Below, in pieces: positions 44,613-55,418 of a stretch of 64,000 bases of DNA. The stretch spans positions 45,397,920-45,461,919 of the forward strand of contig OY282606.1 in NCBI GenBank assembly GCA_958298945.1. Reading direction: 5' to 3'. The notes below the pieces were generated by a model, which saw only the letters and a list, made by a program, of their open reading frames with translations, searched no databases and was not told where the DNA came from. Both the position numbers and the translations under genes were made by a program. Every line of letters begins with the position of its first letter. The first letter of the stretch is position 1. This DNA is from Atherix ibis (taxonomy: Eukaryota; Arthropoda; Insecta; Diptera; Athericidae).

Positions 44613-46058
44613 GTGTGTGAAAATATTTTACAATACATTAAACGCAATTACGCCTGCAACAAGTGCGGAAAGAAGGGACACTTCAAAAATGAATGCAGAT
44701 CACGTTCCAGTGAGCAGAGTAACCAGTCACCATTGGCACTTCTGAACACATCCCATGACACAAACTCATTGCTGAGCAGAAATTCAGTGAGCAAGGACGA
44801 ATGTTGGTTCCAGGACTGTGGGGTGAGCCAACATATGTCATCACACCGCAAATGGTTCACCGACATGGTCGAACTGGCCAAGCCCGTCCCCATCCTGATT
44901 GGAGATGGCACTCAGCTAGATGGCGCTGCTGTGGGAAATGTGAAATTGGAAGCATATGATGGCCAGAAGTGGAAGGAAGTGGTTCTCAAAAATGTTTTGT
45001 ACGTGCCAAGTCTCGGATTTAACCTCGTCTCAGTAGGGCAAATCCTGGATAAAGGTTTTCAACAAAAGGCTGACCACATAACGTCAAAATTTGTCAACCC
45101 AAGGACAAATGAAGTAGCTGTCATGGCAGAACGAGAGGGCAACCTATTCAAGATGCTACTGAGGAGATAAGAGAAAGTTGAATGCACTTTTATCACGTCA
45201 ATCAGGACATGGCATAAGAGACTGGCGCATCAAAACATAAAGTACGTGAAAAACATTTTAAAAAGTCAAAATGTGAAGTATGTGGACGACTGGGATGGCA
45301 CCAACTGCATAGGCTGTGACTATGGGAAGCACCATCGGATCTCTCACCCTGCAAACCCGAAGAAAGCGAAACAACCCCTGGACCTGGTGCACGTGGACAT
45401 GGGTGAAATGGACGTTCCTTCTCTCGGAAACTCAAAGTAATTTCTCCTATTTAAAGACGACTACACACATTATCGCACGATATACTTCATGAAGTCCAAA
45501 GATGAAACTTCAAGCAAACTTGAAAAGTACATCAACCTGGTAGAAAATCAATTCGGGAGGAAAATAAAGAAACTCAGATCAGACAACGGAACCGAGATAA
45601 GAAACGCCCAAACAAGAAAGATGGTAGAAGAAAGAGGAATTTTCCACACAGTCACAAATACCCACACACCATAGCAAAATGGAAGGATCGAGAGGGAAAT
45701 GCGAACCATCGTAGAAGCCACTCGTACAGCGATTCACTCCAACGGACTAGACAAGAGACTATGGGTGGAGGCAGCAAACTACGCAGTCTTCACCATCAAC
45801 CAGACACCAGCACAACTTTGGTTTGGACGACAGGTCGACATCAGCAAGCTGCGTGCATTCGGATGTGAGTGCTACGTACTCAAACCAAATCACAAGAGAG
45901 GAAAGATGGATCGCAAGTCTGAAAAAGGAATCATGATAGGCTACGAATGGGACTCACCGTGTTATAGAATTTACATTCCAAGCATAGGAAAAATCGTCAG
46001 CTCAGACAACGTAATTTTCCATGAAGCCAAGCCTGAGCAAGACCAAGGACAGAACTGA
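44613..46058 (+). pseudogene. Copia gag knuckle, protease and integrase
   Basis: One frame interrupted by stops at 45168, 45438 and 45672. Residues 14-27 of the first piece form the CCHC knuckle CNKCGKKGHFKNEC. The protease motif is WFQDCGVSQHM, keeping the catalytic Asp but with Cys where Ser or Thr is usual. The GAG pre-integrase has WHKRLAHQN and CIGCDYGKH (HHCC finger). The integrase core shows HVDMGEMD, SDNGTEI and GRIEREMRTIVEA as the D, D and E motifs, then LWVEAANYAVFTIN, and the C-terminal GIMIGYEWDSPCYRIY. In the element's life it would cut and integrate cDNA; here it is broken. Confidence 0.9.
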
Positions 46059-46075
46059 GCTACTCAAGCCCGCAA

Positions 46076-46897
46076 GATGTGACTGCTGAAGAAAAAGAAG
46101 CGAAGGAGGAAACTGAGCAAGCAGAATGCGAGTCAGACGAAGATGGATAGCATGAAAAACCGAAAGAAAGGGTCAACCAGACACCACCAGCGAATCAGAC
46201 ACCAAGTCGAGAACTGAGAGACCGCAACACTCTGAAACAACCCAAGAGATACGCCGACTACATCACCGACTTCCTGGGAAGAGGCAACATTGCACAATGT
46301 GTACTGATTGGTGAAGTTGGGGAAATCGCCGTCGAAGATGCACTGAAGGATCCTGATTGGAGAAAGGCGATGCAGGAGGAGTACGATTCGTTGATGAAAA
46401 TGAGGACCTGGAAGTTGGAAGAATGTCCGAAGGGTGTCAAGCCATTATCTTGCAGATGGGTACTGCGTGAGAAAGCAAACGGAAAATTGAAAGCCAGACT
46501 TGTCGCAAGAGGTTTTGAGCAGAAAGAAGGTATAGACTATGCCGAGACATTTAGTCCAGTAGCTCGTCATGCCTCGATACGATTGATACTGAGTCATGCT
46601 GCAACGGAAAAGATGAAGTTGGTCGTATTCGACGTCAAAACTGCTTTTCTGTATGGAAAGTTGACCGAAGTTTTGCACATGACTCAACCCCAAGGATTCG
46701 AAGATGGAAGTAAAAAAGTATGCCATCTACTCAAAGCAATCTACGGTCTGAAACAAGCTCCAAGAGTCTGGAACAAGGAAGTGTCAGGAAAATTTGAGGA
46801 ACTTGGACTGCAGAGCACTGACGATGATCCTTGTGTTTATTATAATCAGGATAGGAGCATCCTGATGACACTCTTCGTGTCATCAGGAAGTATCTGA
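46076..46897 (+). pseudogene. Copia reverse transcriptase, YVDD deleted
   Basis: After a frameshift near 46056-46076 an acidic linker leads to DPDWRKAMQEEYDSLMKMRT, CRWVLREKANGKLKARLVAR, FSPVARHASIRLILSHAATE and VFDVKTAFLYGKL (motif A Asp present). LLKAIYGLKQAPRVWNKEV and CVYYNQDRSILMTLFV follow. The sequence then jumps directly to LRVIRKYLRGT of the RNase H region, so the catalytic YVDD block and about 100 residues are missing. A stop lies near 46148. Confidence 0.9.
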
Positions 46898-47415
46898 GAG
46901 GCACGATGAACAGTGGAATCTTCTTCAATGGAGACAACAAAATTGAAGCTTACTCTGATTCGGACTTCGGAGGAGATCGAGAGACCATGCATTCGACGAC
47001 TGGAGTGCTTCTCATGCGAGGTGGACCACTGGTGTGGTACTCGCAAAAGCAACGACTAGTTGCAACCTCCACAGCCGAAGCCGAGTACCGGGCAGCAGTA
47101 TCTGCCATTGATAACGTTTGTTGGATAAGAAGAATCGCTCGTGAGCTCAAAATTCTGCAGACTGATGAACCCACCGACCTCTACGTGGATAACAGATCTG
47201 CAATCTACATGCTCAAGAATGCTCACGAAGGCAAAACCAATAAAGGCAAGAAACACATTGAAATTCCCCGTAAGTATATCCAACAGCACATCGACAAAAC
47301 TGTAAGTCCAAAACCAATTCGAAGTGAACAGCAATTAGCTGACATTTTCACCAAATCATTGAGTAAGAAAATCTTTGCAAAACTACGCAGTGAATTAATT
47401 CAGGAGGAGTGTTGA
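46880..47415 (+). pseudogene. Copia RNase H domain
   Basis: The frame has IRKYLRGTMNSGIFF, YSDSDFGGDRETMHSTTGVL, STAEAEYRAAVSAI and YVDNRSAIYMLKNA, giving the Asp, Glu, Asp triad of RNase H1, then KKHIEIPRKYIQQHI and LADIFTKSL, the copia ending. This part is open to its TGA, which overlaps the 3' LTR start. Confidence 0.9.
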
Positions 47416-47640
47416 GATGAATTAATTTCACTTGCAATTATTTTTAAGTCATTATATAGAGTCAACACAAAACTAAGTAGGCAGTAATTAGAAAATGAAG
47501 TTTTCGTTTATAGAATAATAAGAAAAATGTATTGTATGATTGTATGTCGAAATGAAAGTGTGCTCGGAAAAATAAATAAAACTACCACTGCCAAATTGGT
47601 GTGTTTGTTGTTTATTTGTCAAATCAGTGTGTTTAACTGG
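47410..47640 (+). repeat. Probable copia 3' LTR
   Basis: It starts TGTTGAG right after the purine tract and contains AATAAATAAA near 47571, a likely polyadenylation signal. The 3' boundary is not certain; text near 47625-47660 (GTTTAACTGGAGATCATCG) might be flank or leader. With no 5' LTR to compare, its length is an estimate. Confidence 0.55.
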
Positions 47641-47644
47641 AGAT

Positions 47645-49080
47645 CATCGAAATTATTAACAACAGTATTAAAGCAGAAAATATACGAAATGTCATTAAAA
47701 CAAAACTCGTTGCCGAAAAGAAAAAAAATTTACCATTATTAAAAGAAGAATGAAAAATAAATCAAGTAAACAGTCAATTTTATTATTAGAGAAATATATT
47801 ATTATTAAATAATTTAATATAAATATGAATACGTAATTATTAAATAGTTTTGTATTTAATTAAAATAATTTAAAAAATAGCACGTTTGTTATTACAAAAA
47901 AAAAGAAATTATAAATATAATATTATATAATTAAACTTCTCTGATAAAGACATCTATGGAAAACTACAATCGCAAAAGGAATAAACATATTTATTTGCCC
48001 CTAATCTTTCATATCATGTCCTTAAAGTATCTTCAATATTTTTATTCCAAAAATTTTTTTATTAAAATATATAATGTGCCAAATTTTTTGCATAATTTTT
48101 TTTTAAGTCAAAACAAATATTTAAGTTGCACTAGAATTTTTTTCTTCCAAGAATAGACTTAGAAGAATTTGTAATAGATTTTTTTCGAAAAACTGATGTA
48201 AGAACTGCTTTTATACAAACAAATCACATTCAGTAACTGTTTTCCATTCAATAATTCCAAAACTAATGGAACTTTTTGTTTTAATGGAAATACAAATAAT
48301 ATAAATCAATGCCAAATAGATCAATTTTTTGCTAGTTGCTAATTTTTTTCTTTCACTTACTAATTCATATACTATTCACAAAACATTGAAGAGGGAAAAA
48401 ATTACTTATGCTACAACTACTATTGTTAGTTATACGAATAGGGTTCGACTAAAATTCTCATTAATCATTCACTATCCATCAACTAGGCAATGTTGTGTGG
48501 TAAAACTGCCTAAAACAGCTTGTGACTTCTGTTGAAAACAAAAGTCGGGATGATTGATGGTATCTTATGTACGCGAGATATTTTGAAAACTTTACACTAT
48601 CAAAAATTCAATTTTTGTTAGCATTTCATTTTTATATTATATTTATTTGCCGCAACAAAAAAAAATTGCATATAAAATGTGTGAAAGGATAATCTACAAA
48701 TGATATCACATTCTCAGCAAGGGTTATAAAAAGATAACAAATGTAAATTGCCATGTTAAGAGAATGTGCTGTGCTCAAGCTTATCAAAATTCAAAAAAGT
48801 TTTCTCATAAATTGTAAGAATAATAACGATTTGTTTGGCAAGTTTTTCTTCTATTTATTTTTAAATTTAGTCATAAAATATTGATAGTTCTAAAAATTAG
48901 CTTTGCAAATAAAATTGGTTGAATTTAATTTTTTCTCGACTGTTTCGAAGGTTTGGTAGGCCTCTTCTACTCAATGATTTAAAACTGCAATTGGAGGACT
49001 AAATAGGCATTTGGCTAAGTTTAGATGGGTCCATATATGTACTTATACTGAAGATATTTTTAAAAATGAGCATATTTGGT
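47645..49080. other. AT-rich sequence, no gene recognised
   Basis: No coding or repeat signal is seen. The stretch at 48400-48560 is a little more complex but has only a short open frame without motif. Confidence 0.5.
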
Positions 49081-49099
49081 GACTTCATATCTTCTGTAG

Positions 49100-49700
49100 G
49101 TTAACATTGCCAGTTATTACATTGTAAAATGAGCATATTAATGCATGAGGAACGAAGAGTTGAACGCCCCAAAAATGGCTTGATTACTGAAGTGGAAATT
49201 ATGGGAGTACGAAATTATCAATGCGGATTAGGAGAAGTTCTCGTACCAAGAATTTCGTGGAATAATTGTTGAGAAAACTGGTTTAGCGAGGTTAGGCTAA
49301 TGTTTTGTAGTAAATATTTCACTTTCGGTTCAATCTATTTATCTGCACATGGCTAATGATGTTGTGTACCATTTTATTAAAAGGCTGGGCAAGTTCGGGA
49401 TTTCGGTGAGTATATGACGGCACTGTGCTTCTTACCCATCTATTATTTATTACATAGGATTCGAAAATAATCAAAAATCTATAGCAAATCGGCTTTTCTA
49501 TTGCCTTATAGATAGCATAAAGACCTGACCGACTGCCAGTAATAATTTACTACGCGGTTGACTGCATTCTGACCTACTGTCCAAATTGCTGTCCATGAAA
49601 AGAGGAGCTTTGAAATGGAAAAATTCCACAATATAGTTTACGGTGTGTATTATTAATGAACTGAATAATAGTAAAAGGTGTTGTATGGGGATCAATAGTA
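49100..49700 (-). pseudogene. Very decayed LINE RNase H-like remnant
   Basis: The region is less AT-rich than its flanks. Minus-strand text includes SLYAIYKAIEK, like the AEL.AI..A+ helix of LINE RNase H domains, and later LNQFSQQLFHEIL. No conserved knuckle or RT block is visible, so the assignment is weak. Confidence 0.3.
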
Positions 49701-49989
49701 GTATACGTGAATATTAGAACCAACTTATTGAGTCTTTCCTGTAGCTAGATGGATCGGGAATACTTTCCAACTCAGAGATCATTAGTAAAACGGAGGATGA
49801 ATTTATGTTTGAGTAGGTGGTAGATACAATTTGTTTCGCGAGATTTTACAGAGGATAATTGGGAAAGCAAAACTTATTATAAATATGTTTATGAGGGACT
49901 TGTACAAAGAGTATATTATATGTTTTGACCTATTCAGATTCAACGATTAGCCACTGCTTCGATTCGCCTTAGACCTAATATCTATTATA

Positions 49990-51266
49990 CGAATTCTGTT
50001 CAAAAAGTATCGGAAATTTTGTGTTTTTTCAAAAATTATTTATTTATTCATGAATATCTATTTTGTCCCCTTCAAAGTAATCCCCACCAGATATTATACA
50101 CTTGTGCCAAGCCAACGTTTTTTCCAATCCTCGAAGCACTTAAACAAATCATTTTTTGTGATCTTGTACAGCTCCTCCTTCAATGCCGTCTTTATCTCCT
50201 CAATCATTGCGTAGCGTCGTCCTTTCATGGGGCTCTTCAGTTTCGGGAACAAGAAAAGTCACAGGGAGACAGATTTGGGGAATACGGTGGCTGCGGCATT
50301 ATTAGTGTGTTGTTTTTGGGCGAAAATTCGCGCACAAGCAATGATGCGTGAGCAGGAGCGTTATCATGGTGCAAACGCTAATTTTTGTTCTTCCACAAAT
50401 CCGAGCGTTTCTGGTAGATTGCTTCACGCAACTTGCGCACAACTTACATGTAATATTCCTTATTGACCGTTCTACGCTGTGGTAAGAACTCATGATGCAC
50501 CGTGCCCTGTAATCGAAGAAAACTGTAACCAAAACCTTCACATTCGACCGAACTTGGCGCGCTTTTTTCGGTCTTGGCTCGTGCGGCAGCTTCCATTGGG
50601 ATGATTGAGCTTTGGTTTCCACGTCATAACCATTAATCTATGATTTGTCACCAGTTATGATTCTCTGGAGCAAATTTGGGTCGTCGCGGACAGAGTCCAA
50701 CAGCTCCTAAGCAATGTTAATGCGATGCTGTTTTTGGCCTAAATTGAGCAATTTTGGTACGAATTTCGCGGCACTGCCAAATCATTGGTAAAAATCGAAT
50801 GGCACAAGTCAATCGATATGTTTAAGTCTTCAGTAACTTCTCTAACGGTGATTCGAAGATTGGCCCATACTTTTTTCTTCACTTCATCAATGTTTTCGTC
50901 TGTTGTTGACGTGCTTGGGCGTCGGGAACGCTTTTCGTCATTCACATCTTCTCGGCCCTCTGAGGTAACTTCACCATATGCCACAGTCAACATTTGGAAT
51001 GCGTCCGCGTAGTTAATTATGTTTTTCACACAAAATTTGATACAGATTCTTTGATCCATTTTTTGGAATGGGCAAAAATCGAAGACGAGCCAAAACACGT
51101 GCAAGCAAAGCAGCTGTCAAAAATTAACTGAACATTCAAAAATGGCCAAACTTGTCGGCATAAATGAGAGATATGAGTACAAATATAATGCCACAAAAAA
51201 ATCGAAAATCCAATATAGGTAACCCGCGAAAATTCAAAATTCTCGATACTTTTTGAACAGACATTG
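49990..51266 (-). mobile_element. Mariner element I, both TIRs and TA duplications
   Basis: The 3' end (left) has TA at 49988-49989 and then CGAATTCTGTTCAAAAAGTA. The 5' end (right), inverted, is CAATGTCTGTTCAAAAAGTA with TA at 51267-51268. The 1277-bp length is that of a full mariner. Its 5' leader is the source family of the fold-back MITE at 27008-27282. Transposase lies on the minus strand. Confidence 0.9.
50060..51062 (-). pseudogene. Mariner I transposase pseudogene
   Basis: A start at MDQRICIKFC (about 51062) leads to MLTVAYGEVT, then SEGREDVNDEKRSRRPSTST; the WHK.F-type helix between them is missing. NLRITVREVTEDLNISIDLC is the second helix-turn-helix. Further on ETKAQSSQWKLPHEPRPKKA and VKVLVTVFFDYR are central-domain text (frame 50302-50622). 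Frameshifts follow; the text at 50230-50330 encodes the damaged D34D region and 50070-50230 the C-terminal ECFEDW-like end. It is not functional. Confidence 0.8.
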
Positions 51267-51665
51267 TATACTCTCTGTACAAGTTTCGATTACATACTGT
51301 AACTCTCTTCCTTCGATTGTATACTGTAATTCCTGCAGTATAGTCAGTCTCGTCCTGACTTTAATAATATCTATTTTTTATAAGTTTAAATTTTTTTCTT
51401 TTGATTTCAATAATTTTCTTGAAGTATTTAACAAACACTTTATTTCTTGTTGAATAAGATTCCATTTAGCTTTTTTGTCTACGATTTTAAATTAAAAATT
51501 AAAAACAACTACTTTAAAAAGTAGAATAAAATAATGTAAATTCTTACAATATAGCAAAGTTTATGTTTCAAGATTAAATAAAGTTCTAACATAACTTATA
51601 AATTTTTGAAATATTTACCTTATAGGTAAACCTATTTATATAAAATGTGTAGGTACTATACTATA
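51267..51665. other. Spacer between mariners I and J
   Basis: About 400 bases of AT-rich sequence; the 66-codon plus frame at 51253-51453 overlaps the end of mariner I and has no motif. Confidence 0.5.
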
Positions 51666-51667
51666 TA

Positions 51668-52870
51668 TTGGGTTGGTGCAAAAGTAATGACCGTTTTTTA
51701 CATATACAATTAAACATTTTTTTTTTTAGATTTGTATTATTTATTTAATCAATTATATAATTTCCATCCGTTCTTATAACTTCCTCCCATCTTTCTATCA
51801 ACTTATTAATACCATTAGTGTAAAATTCCTTGGATTTTGATGCGAAAAATGTAGTAAGGGATGTTTTTACCTGCTCTATTGTATGAAATGTTTTATCATT
51901 TTAAAAGTTTTGCAGTGATCGGAATAAATGAAAATCGGAAGGAGCAAGATCTGGAGAATACGGTGAATGCTTGATAACATCCCAATTCAACTCATTCAGC
52001 TTGTGTTGGGTCATCATAGCCACATTTGGTCGCGCGTTGTCGTGATAAAACACTATCCCTTTTCTGTTTACCAATTCTGGTCTATCCTTTTGAAGGGCGA
52101 TGTTCAATTTGGATAATTGCTGACAATATCGTTCTGCTGTAATTGTCTGATTGCGTTCCAAGAGTTCAAAATACACAATACCCTTGCAATCCCATTAAAC
52201 ACAAAGCATAAATCTTTTTTGATGGATTTCGGCTTTCGAAGTAGTTAATGGGGCTTGTCCAGGTATAGCCCAATGTCTTTTTCTTGTCACGTTGTTGTAC
52301 ACGACCCATTTCTCATCTCCCGTTACCAAACGATGCAAAAAAGGTTCATGTTTTTGTCTCGCACTCAAAGCAACGCACATTGAAACACGATCCAATAAAT
52401 TGGCAGCCGACAATTGCTGAGGTATCTCCCTGGTGGTAAAACGTGGATTGGTGTCAATTATGACTTTTAACTTGTCCTCATCAGACTTCAGTGGCCGCCC
52501 GGTACGTGGTTTATCAATTAGTGAAATATCCCTAGATTGGAATTTTGTAAACCATCTTTGTGCCTGCCGAACTTTGATGACATCTGTTCCATACACTTCG
52601 CAAATGTTTTTGGTTGCCACACTCGCGGTATTATCTTTACGGAATTCAAAAGTAAACAATGACGTAAATGCACTTTATCGACCGACATTTTGAAACAATA
52701 CAAGAGCTCTTCACTGGACTCTGGGCAGGCCAAAACCAAACAGCAAGTTGAGGGAAAGTCTCCTTTATATAATGCAATCATTTAAAAGAAGATACTATTC
52801 ATCATTTCTGAAGAAAAAATTTTTTTACCTGGGATAATAAAAAACCGTCATAACTTTTGCACCAACCCAA
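51668..52870 (-). mobile_element. Mariner element J, near complete
   Basis: The ends are TTGGGTTGGTGCAAAAGTAA on the left and its exact mariner-type inverse TTACTTTTGCACCAACCCAA-like sequence on the right (the right end reads CATAACTTTTGCACCAACCC), with TA at 51666-51667 and 52871-52872. Length 1203 bp. This TIR belongs to the well-known TTGGGTTGGTGCAAAAGTAA mariner type. It has the least damaged full-length gene of the complete mariners here. Confidence 0.95.
51745..52687 (-). pseudogene. Mariner J transposase, one frameshift and two stops
   Basis: ATG at 52685-52687 begins MSVDKVHLRHCLLL; a frameshift near 52655 moves to FEFRKDNTASVATKNICEVY. The helix-turn-helix continues with QRWFTKFQSRDISLIDKPRT and FTTREIPQQL, where a short internal deletion removes the WVPHEL-type linker. 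The first Asp is in LHRLVTGDEKWVVY. A stop replaces a Trp codon near 52190 (CV-stop-WD), the second Asp is in YHDNARPNVAMM and the third in YSPDLAPSDFHLF, 34 residues apart. A second stop lies after LQNF at 51901. The end is GNYIID with TAA at 51745. Confidence 0.9.
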
Positions 52871-52872
52871 TA

Positions 52873-54870
52873 ATAATCTGATGTAAAAATTTTAGGAAAA
52901 CTTCAAAAAATATTTGTTAAAATTTTTTTATAATGAATATAAAAATATATGAAAAATTCAACTGTTTTTATAAATAGTTTAAATATTTTATATATTAATA
53001 TGAAAATACTGAAAATACAAACTCAGGCATAAACTTATCGATAGCAAACCTTAAAGGCTGATATTATTCCTGCAATATTATCTAAAATTTATATTCTTAG
53101 CCTTAAAAACCCAGTTTTAGTGCCAAGATAAACAAACAAAAACCAAATATTTTTTTTTATTATTGCTCACATATTGAAAATCTAATAAAAGTACAAGTAC
53201 ATCTGTAGAAAAGTAATTTCATTGAGAATATAAAATAATTTTCAATCGCAATTCAATTTTATTTCATTCTGTTCAAGGGTGCATACTTCTCCATTTCCTT
53301 TAGGAACGAATCGAGTCAATATTTAAATATTTTGGAATATCAATTGAGATCGACTGGGATTTGCCCTTTTTTATTGGATTCAAATGTAAGGGCGGTAACA
53401 AATTTTTATGTCTGATTCAGTTGTTCTAAAAAACAACGCGATTCAATTTATTGACTAAACTGACTAAACTGACGACAATATTAGATGTTGTATATACTAA
53501 ATGAAGATTTTATTGAACTTTGGGACTGATATTTGTATCCGTTTATTTAAGTAAATTGTCTTTATACCATTGTATATTTTTTTCACTTTTTTCCAACTAA
53601 TTTGAAATAAGAAATATAAAAAATATAATTTTCTTTTTATACCCAAACATTTCACAGATGTTTCATTATAAATGAAATACTTATTGACACAGGATTATGT
53701 ATGAATTTCTTATAAAAGCAATAAAGAAGAAAGTATTGAGTTTTTTAGTGTTATTTAAAACCAAAATCTATTTTTGGAAAATTATCTTAACTTTTGGAGA
53801 TGTATTTATCAATTTTTTATTTCTATGTCATATCACAATACTTCAAAGAAAATAAACTGTAATATTTACATAGGAGACATTGAAAAGTTTTACATCAAAT
53901 TGGAAAAAATTGTTGCAGCCTATTTCATTAGGTAGATGAATTATAAATAATTAAAATTTTTTATTAAATTACTGAGTAGCTCATTTTTTAGTCAAAGACT
54001 TTCAATATTTAATTAAATATTAATTAAAATATCATTATTTCTATACAAATAAACGAACTCTAAAATATTCTCCCTTTTATGCAAGAATTGCATAATTTTG
54101 GACTTGACATGACATACTTTTGAATTATTCCATTAAAAGTTAGATTCGACGAATATAAATTAAGTTATTCTTTAATTAATTAAAAGCATCATACATAATT
54201 TTAGTAGACAAGATAATACATAAAATAATTCCATATAATATTATTTAGTGAAATGACAACCTGACATTTGCCATTAAAAATCAAATTTTCCAATTAGTTA
54301 CTCACAATTGTCATTTAATTTACAATAAGAAAATAAGAAGTTGTTCCTTTTCATACTAAGATTTGTTATAACTTGAATTAAAGAAGTATTTTTTCAGAAA
54401 ATAATACTTTTTAGATTATTATAATTTTTTTGAAATGTGAAAATCCAGTCAGCACTTGCCGAAATCGGAATGAAATTCTCCATAATAGAATATAAAATAT
54501 ACTTAGCCTAGACTTCTGATTATTAAAATCGATATCTTGAAAGTGAATCAAACCCCAACAATAAATTAAAATTCTTATAAAAATATTTTTAATTAATCTA
54601 CATTTGGGCGTACGACTCTTGGAAGGCTGGGCCCATTTCAGTCAAACCACGTTATTCCGCTCGAATCCATTTCAATACAGACTATTACAATACAGCACCT
54701 TGATATTATCAGTCCTTATATATTCTGCAAAGATAAGGGCTATCAGCAGATATTATTGAGAGCCCATCGCCCGTCTTTCAGTGACAAAAGACATTTGGAA
54801 CCCTGCAATTTATGGAGAAATATATGATCAATATCACATTCACTCGATTGTTGATAAAATAAGGTTAAAT
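52873..54870. other. AT-rich sequence, no gene recognised
   Basis: Mostly featureless. The patch 54595-54870 is less AT-rich and contains IYGEIYDQYHIHSIVDKIRL on the plus strand, perhaps LINE-derived, but it does not fit clearly. Confidence 0.45.
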
Positions 54871-54875
54871 AGGCT

Positions 54876-55418
54876 GTGCCAGCAGCTCTCTCAATCCCTA
54901 TGTTTGAGGAAGACGATATCGCAAAATCTGAGGTGGCCAAAGTTACGGTAGAGGAGATGACACAGTATATTACATTGCTGATTACCATATATAAGATATT
55001 CTCTGCTATTTTGCTAAGGAGAATAGTCATGTCTACCCAAAAAATTATTGGGCCACACCAGAGAGAACTTCAAAGAAAAAACTGGAGAAAGTGGACAAAC
55101 TGTTGGAATATGGGCAACTAGCCTAACATTGACTATTATAAGAAGAAGGGTAAAAAAAGCTGATTAACTTTTATAAATATTTAACATCCATAATGGTCTA
55201 CATGGCTCAGGCGACGGAATGAGGCGTACTATCCTCATTACGTCTACCCAGCTTTTAGCATATACTGACGATATCCACATTATTTATCGATCAGGAAAAG
55301 CTATGCGAGAGGTCCCCATCAACATTGAGCCAGCGGTGAGATATTTTTGGCAATGCAAAAATGAAGGCAAAATAAAGTACATCAATGCCGACAAAAAACC
55401 AATTCAGAAACTTCAGAA
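54876..55418 (+). pseudogene. RTE-like LINE copy 4, RT part before jockey insertion
   Basis: The plus strand encodes ITIYKIFSAILLRRIVMSTQ then KIIGPHQRE, the Y+I+S.IL..R+.P...IIG.YQ block of endonuclease-reverse transcriptase LINEs. After decay, ITSTQLLAYTDDIHIIYRSG gives motif C (YTDD) and KIKYINADKK the following block. It ends exactly at the 11-base target duplication of jockey copy 2 and continues after it. Confidence 0.8.

Larger units (their letters stand above)
44608..47640 (+). mobile_element. Ty1/copia LTR retrotransposon, 5'-truncated
   Basis: Domain order is gag zinc knuckle, protease, integrase, reverse transcriptase and RNase H, the copia order (integrase before RT). The body starts inside gag, with no 5' LTR or primer site seen. 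The coding region ends at a purine tract GGAGGAG (47403-47409) followed by TGTTGAGATGAATTAATTTC, the start of a 3' LTR. Its base composition is clearly less AT-rich than its surroundings. Stops and a deletion make it inactive. Confidence 0.9.

Noticed and set aside
48420..48450. GGTTCGA-like tRNA T-arm text
   Set aside because: No acceptor, D-arm or anticodon stem could be built around it.
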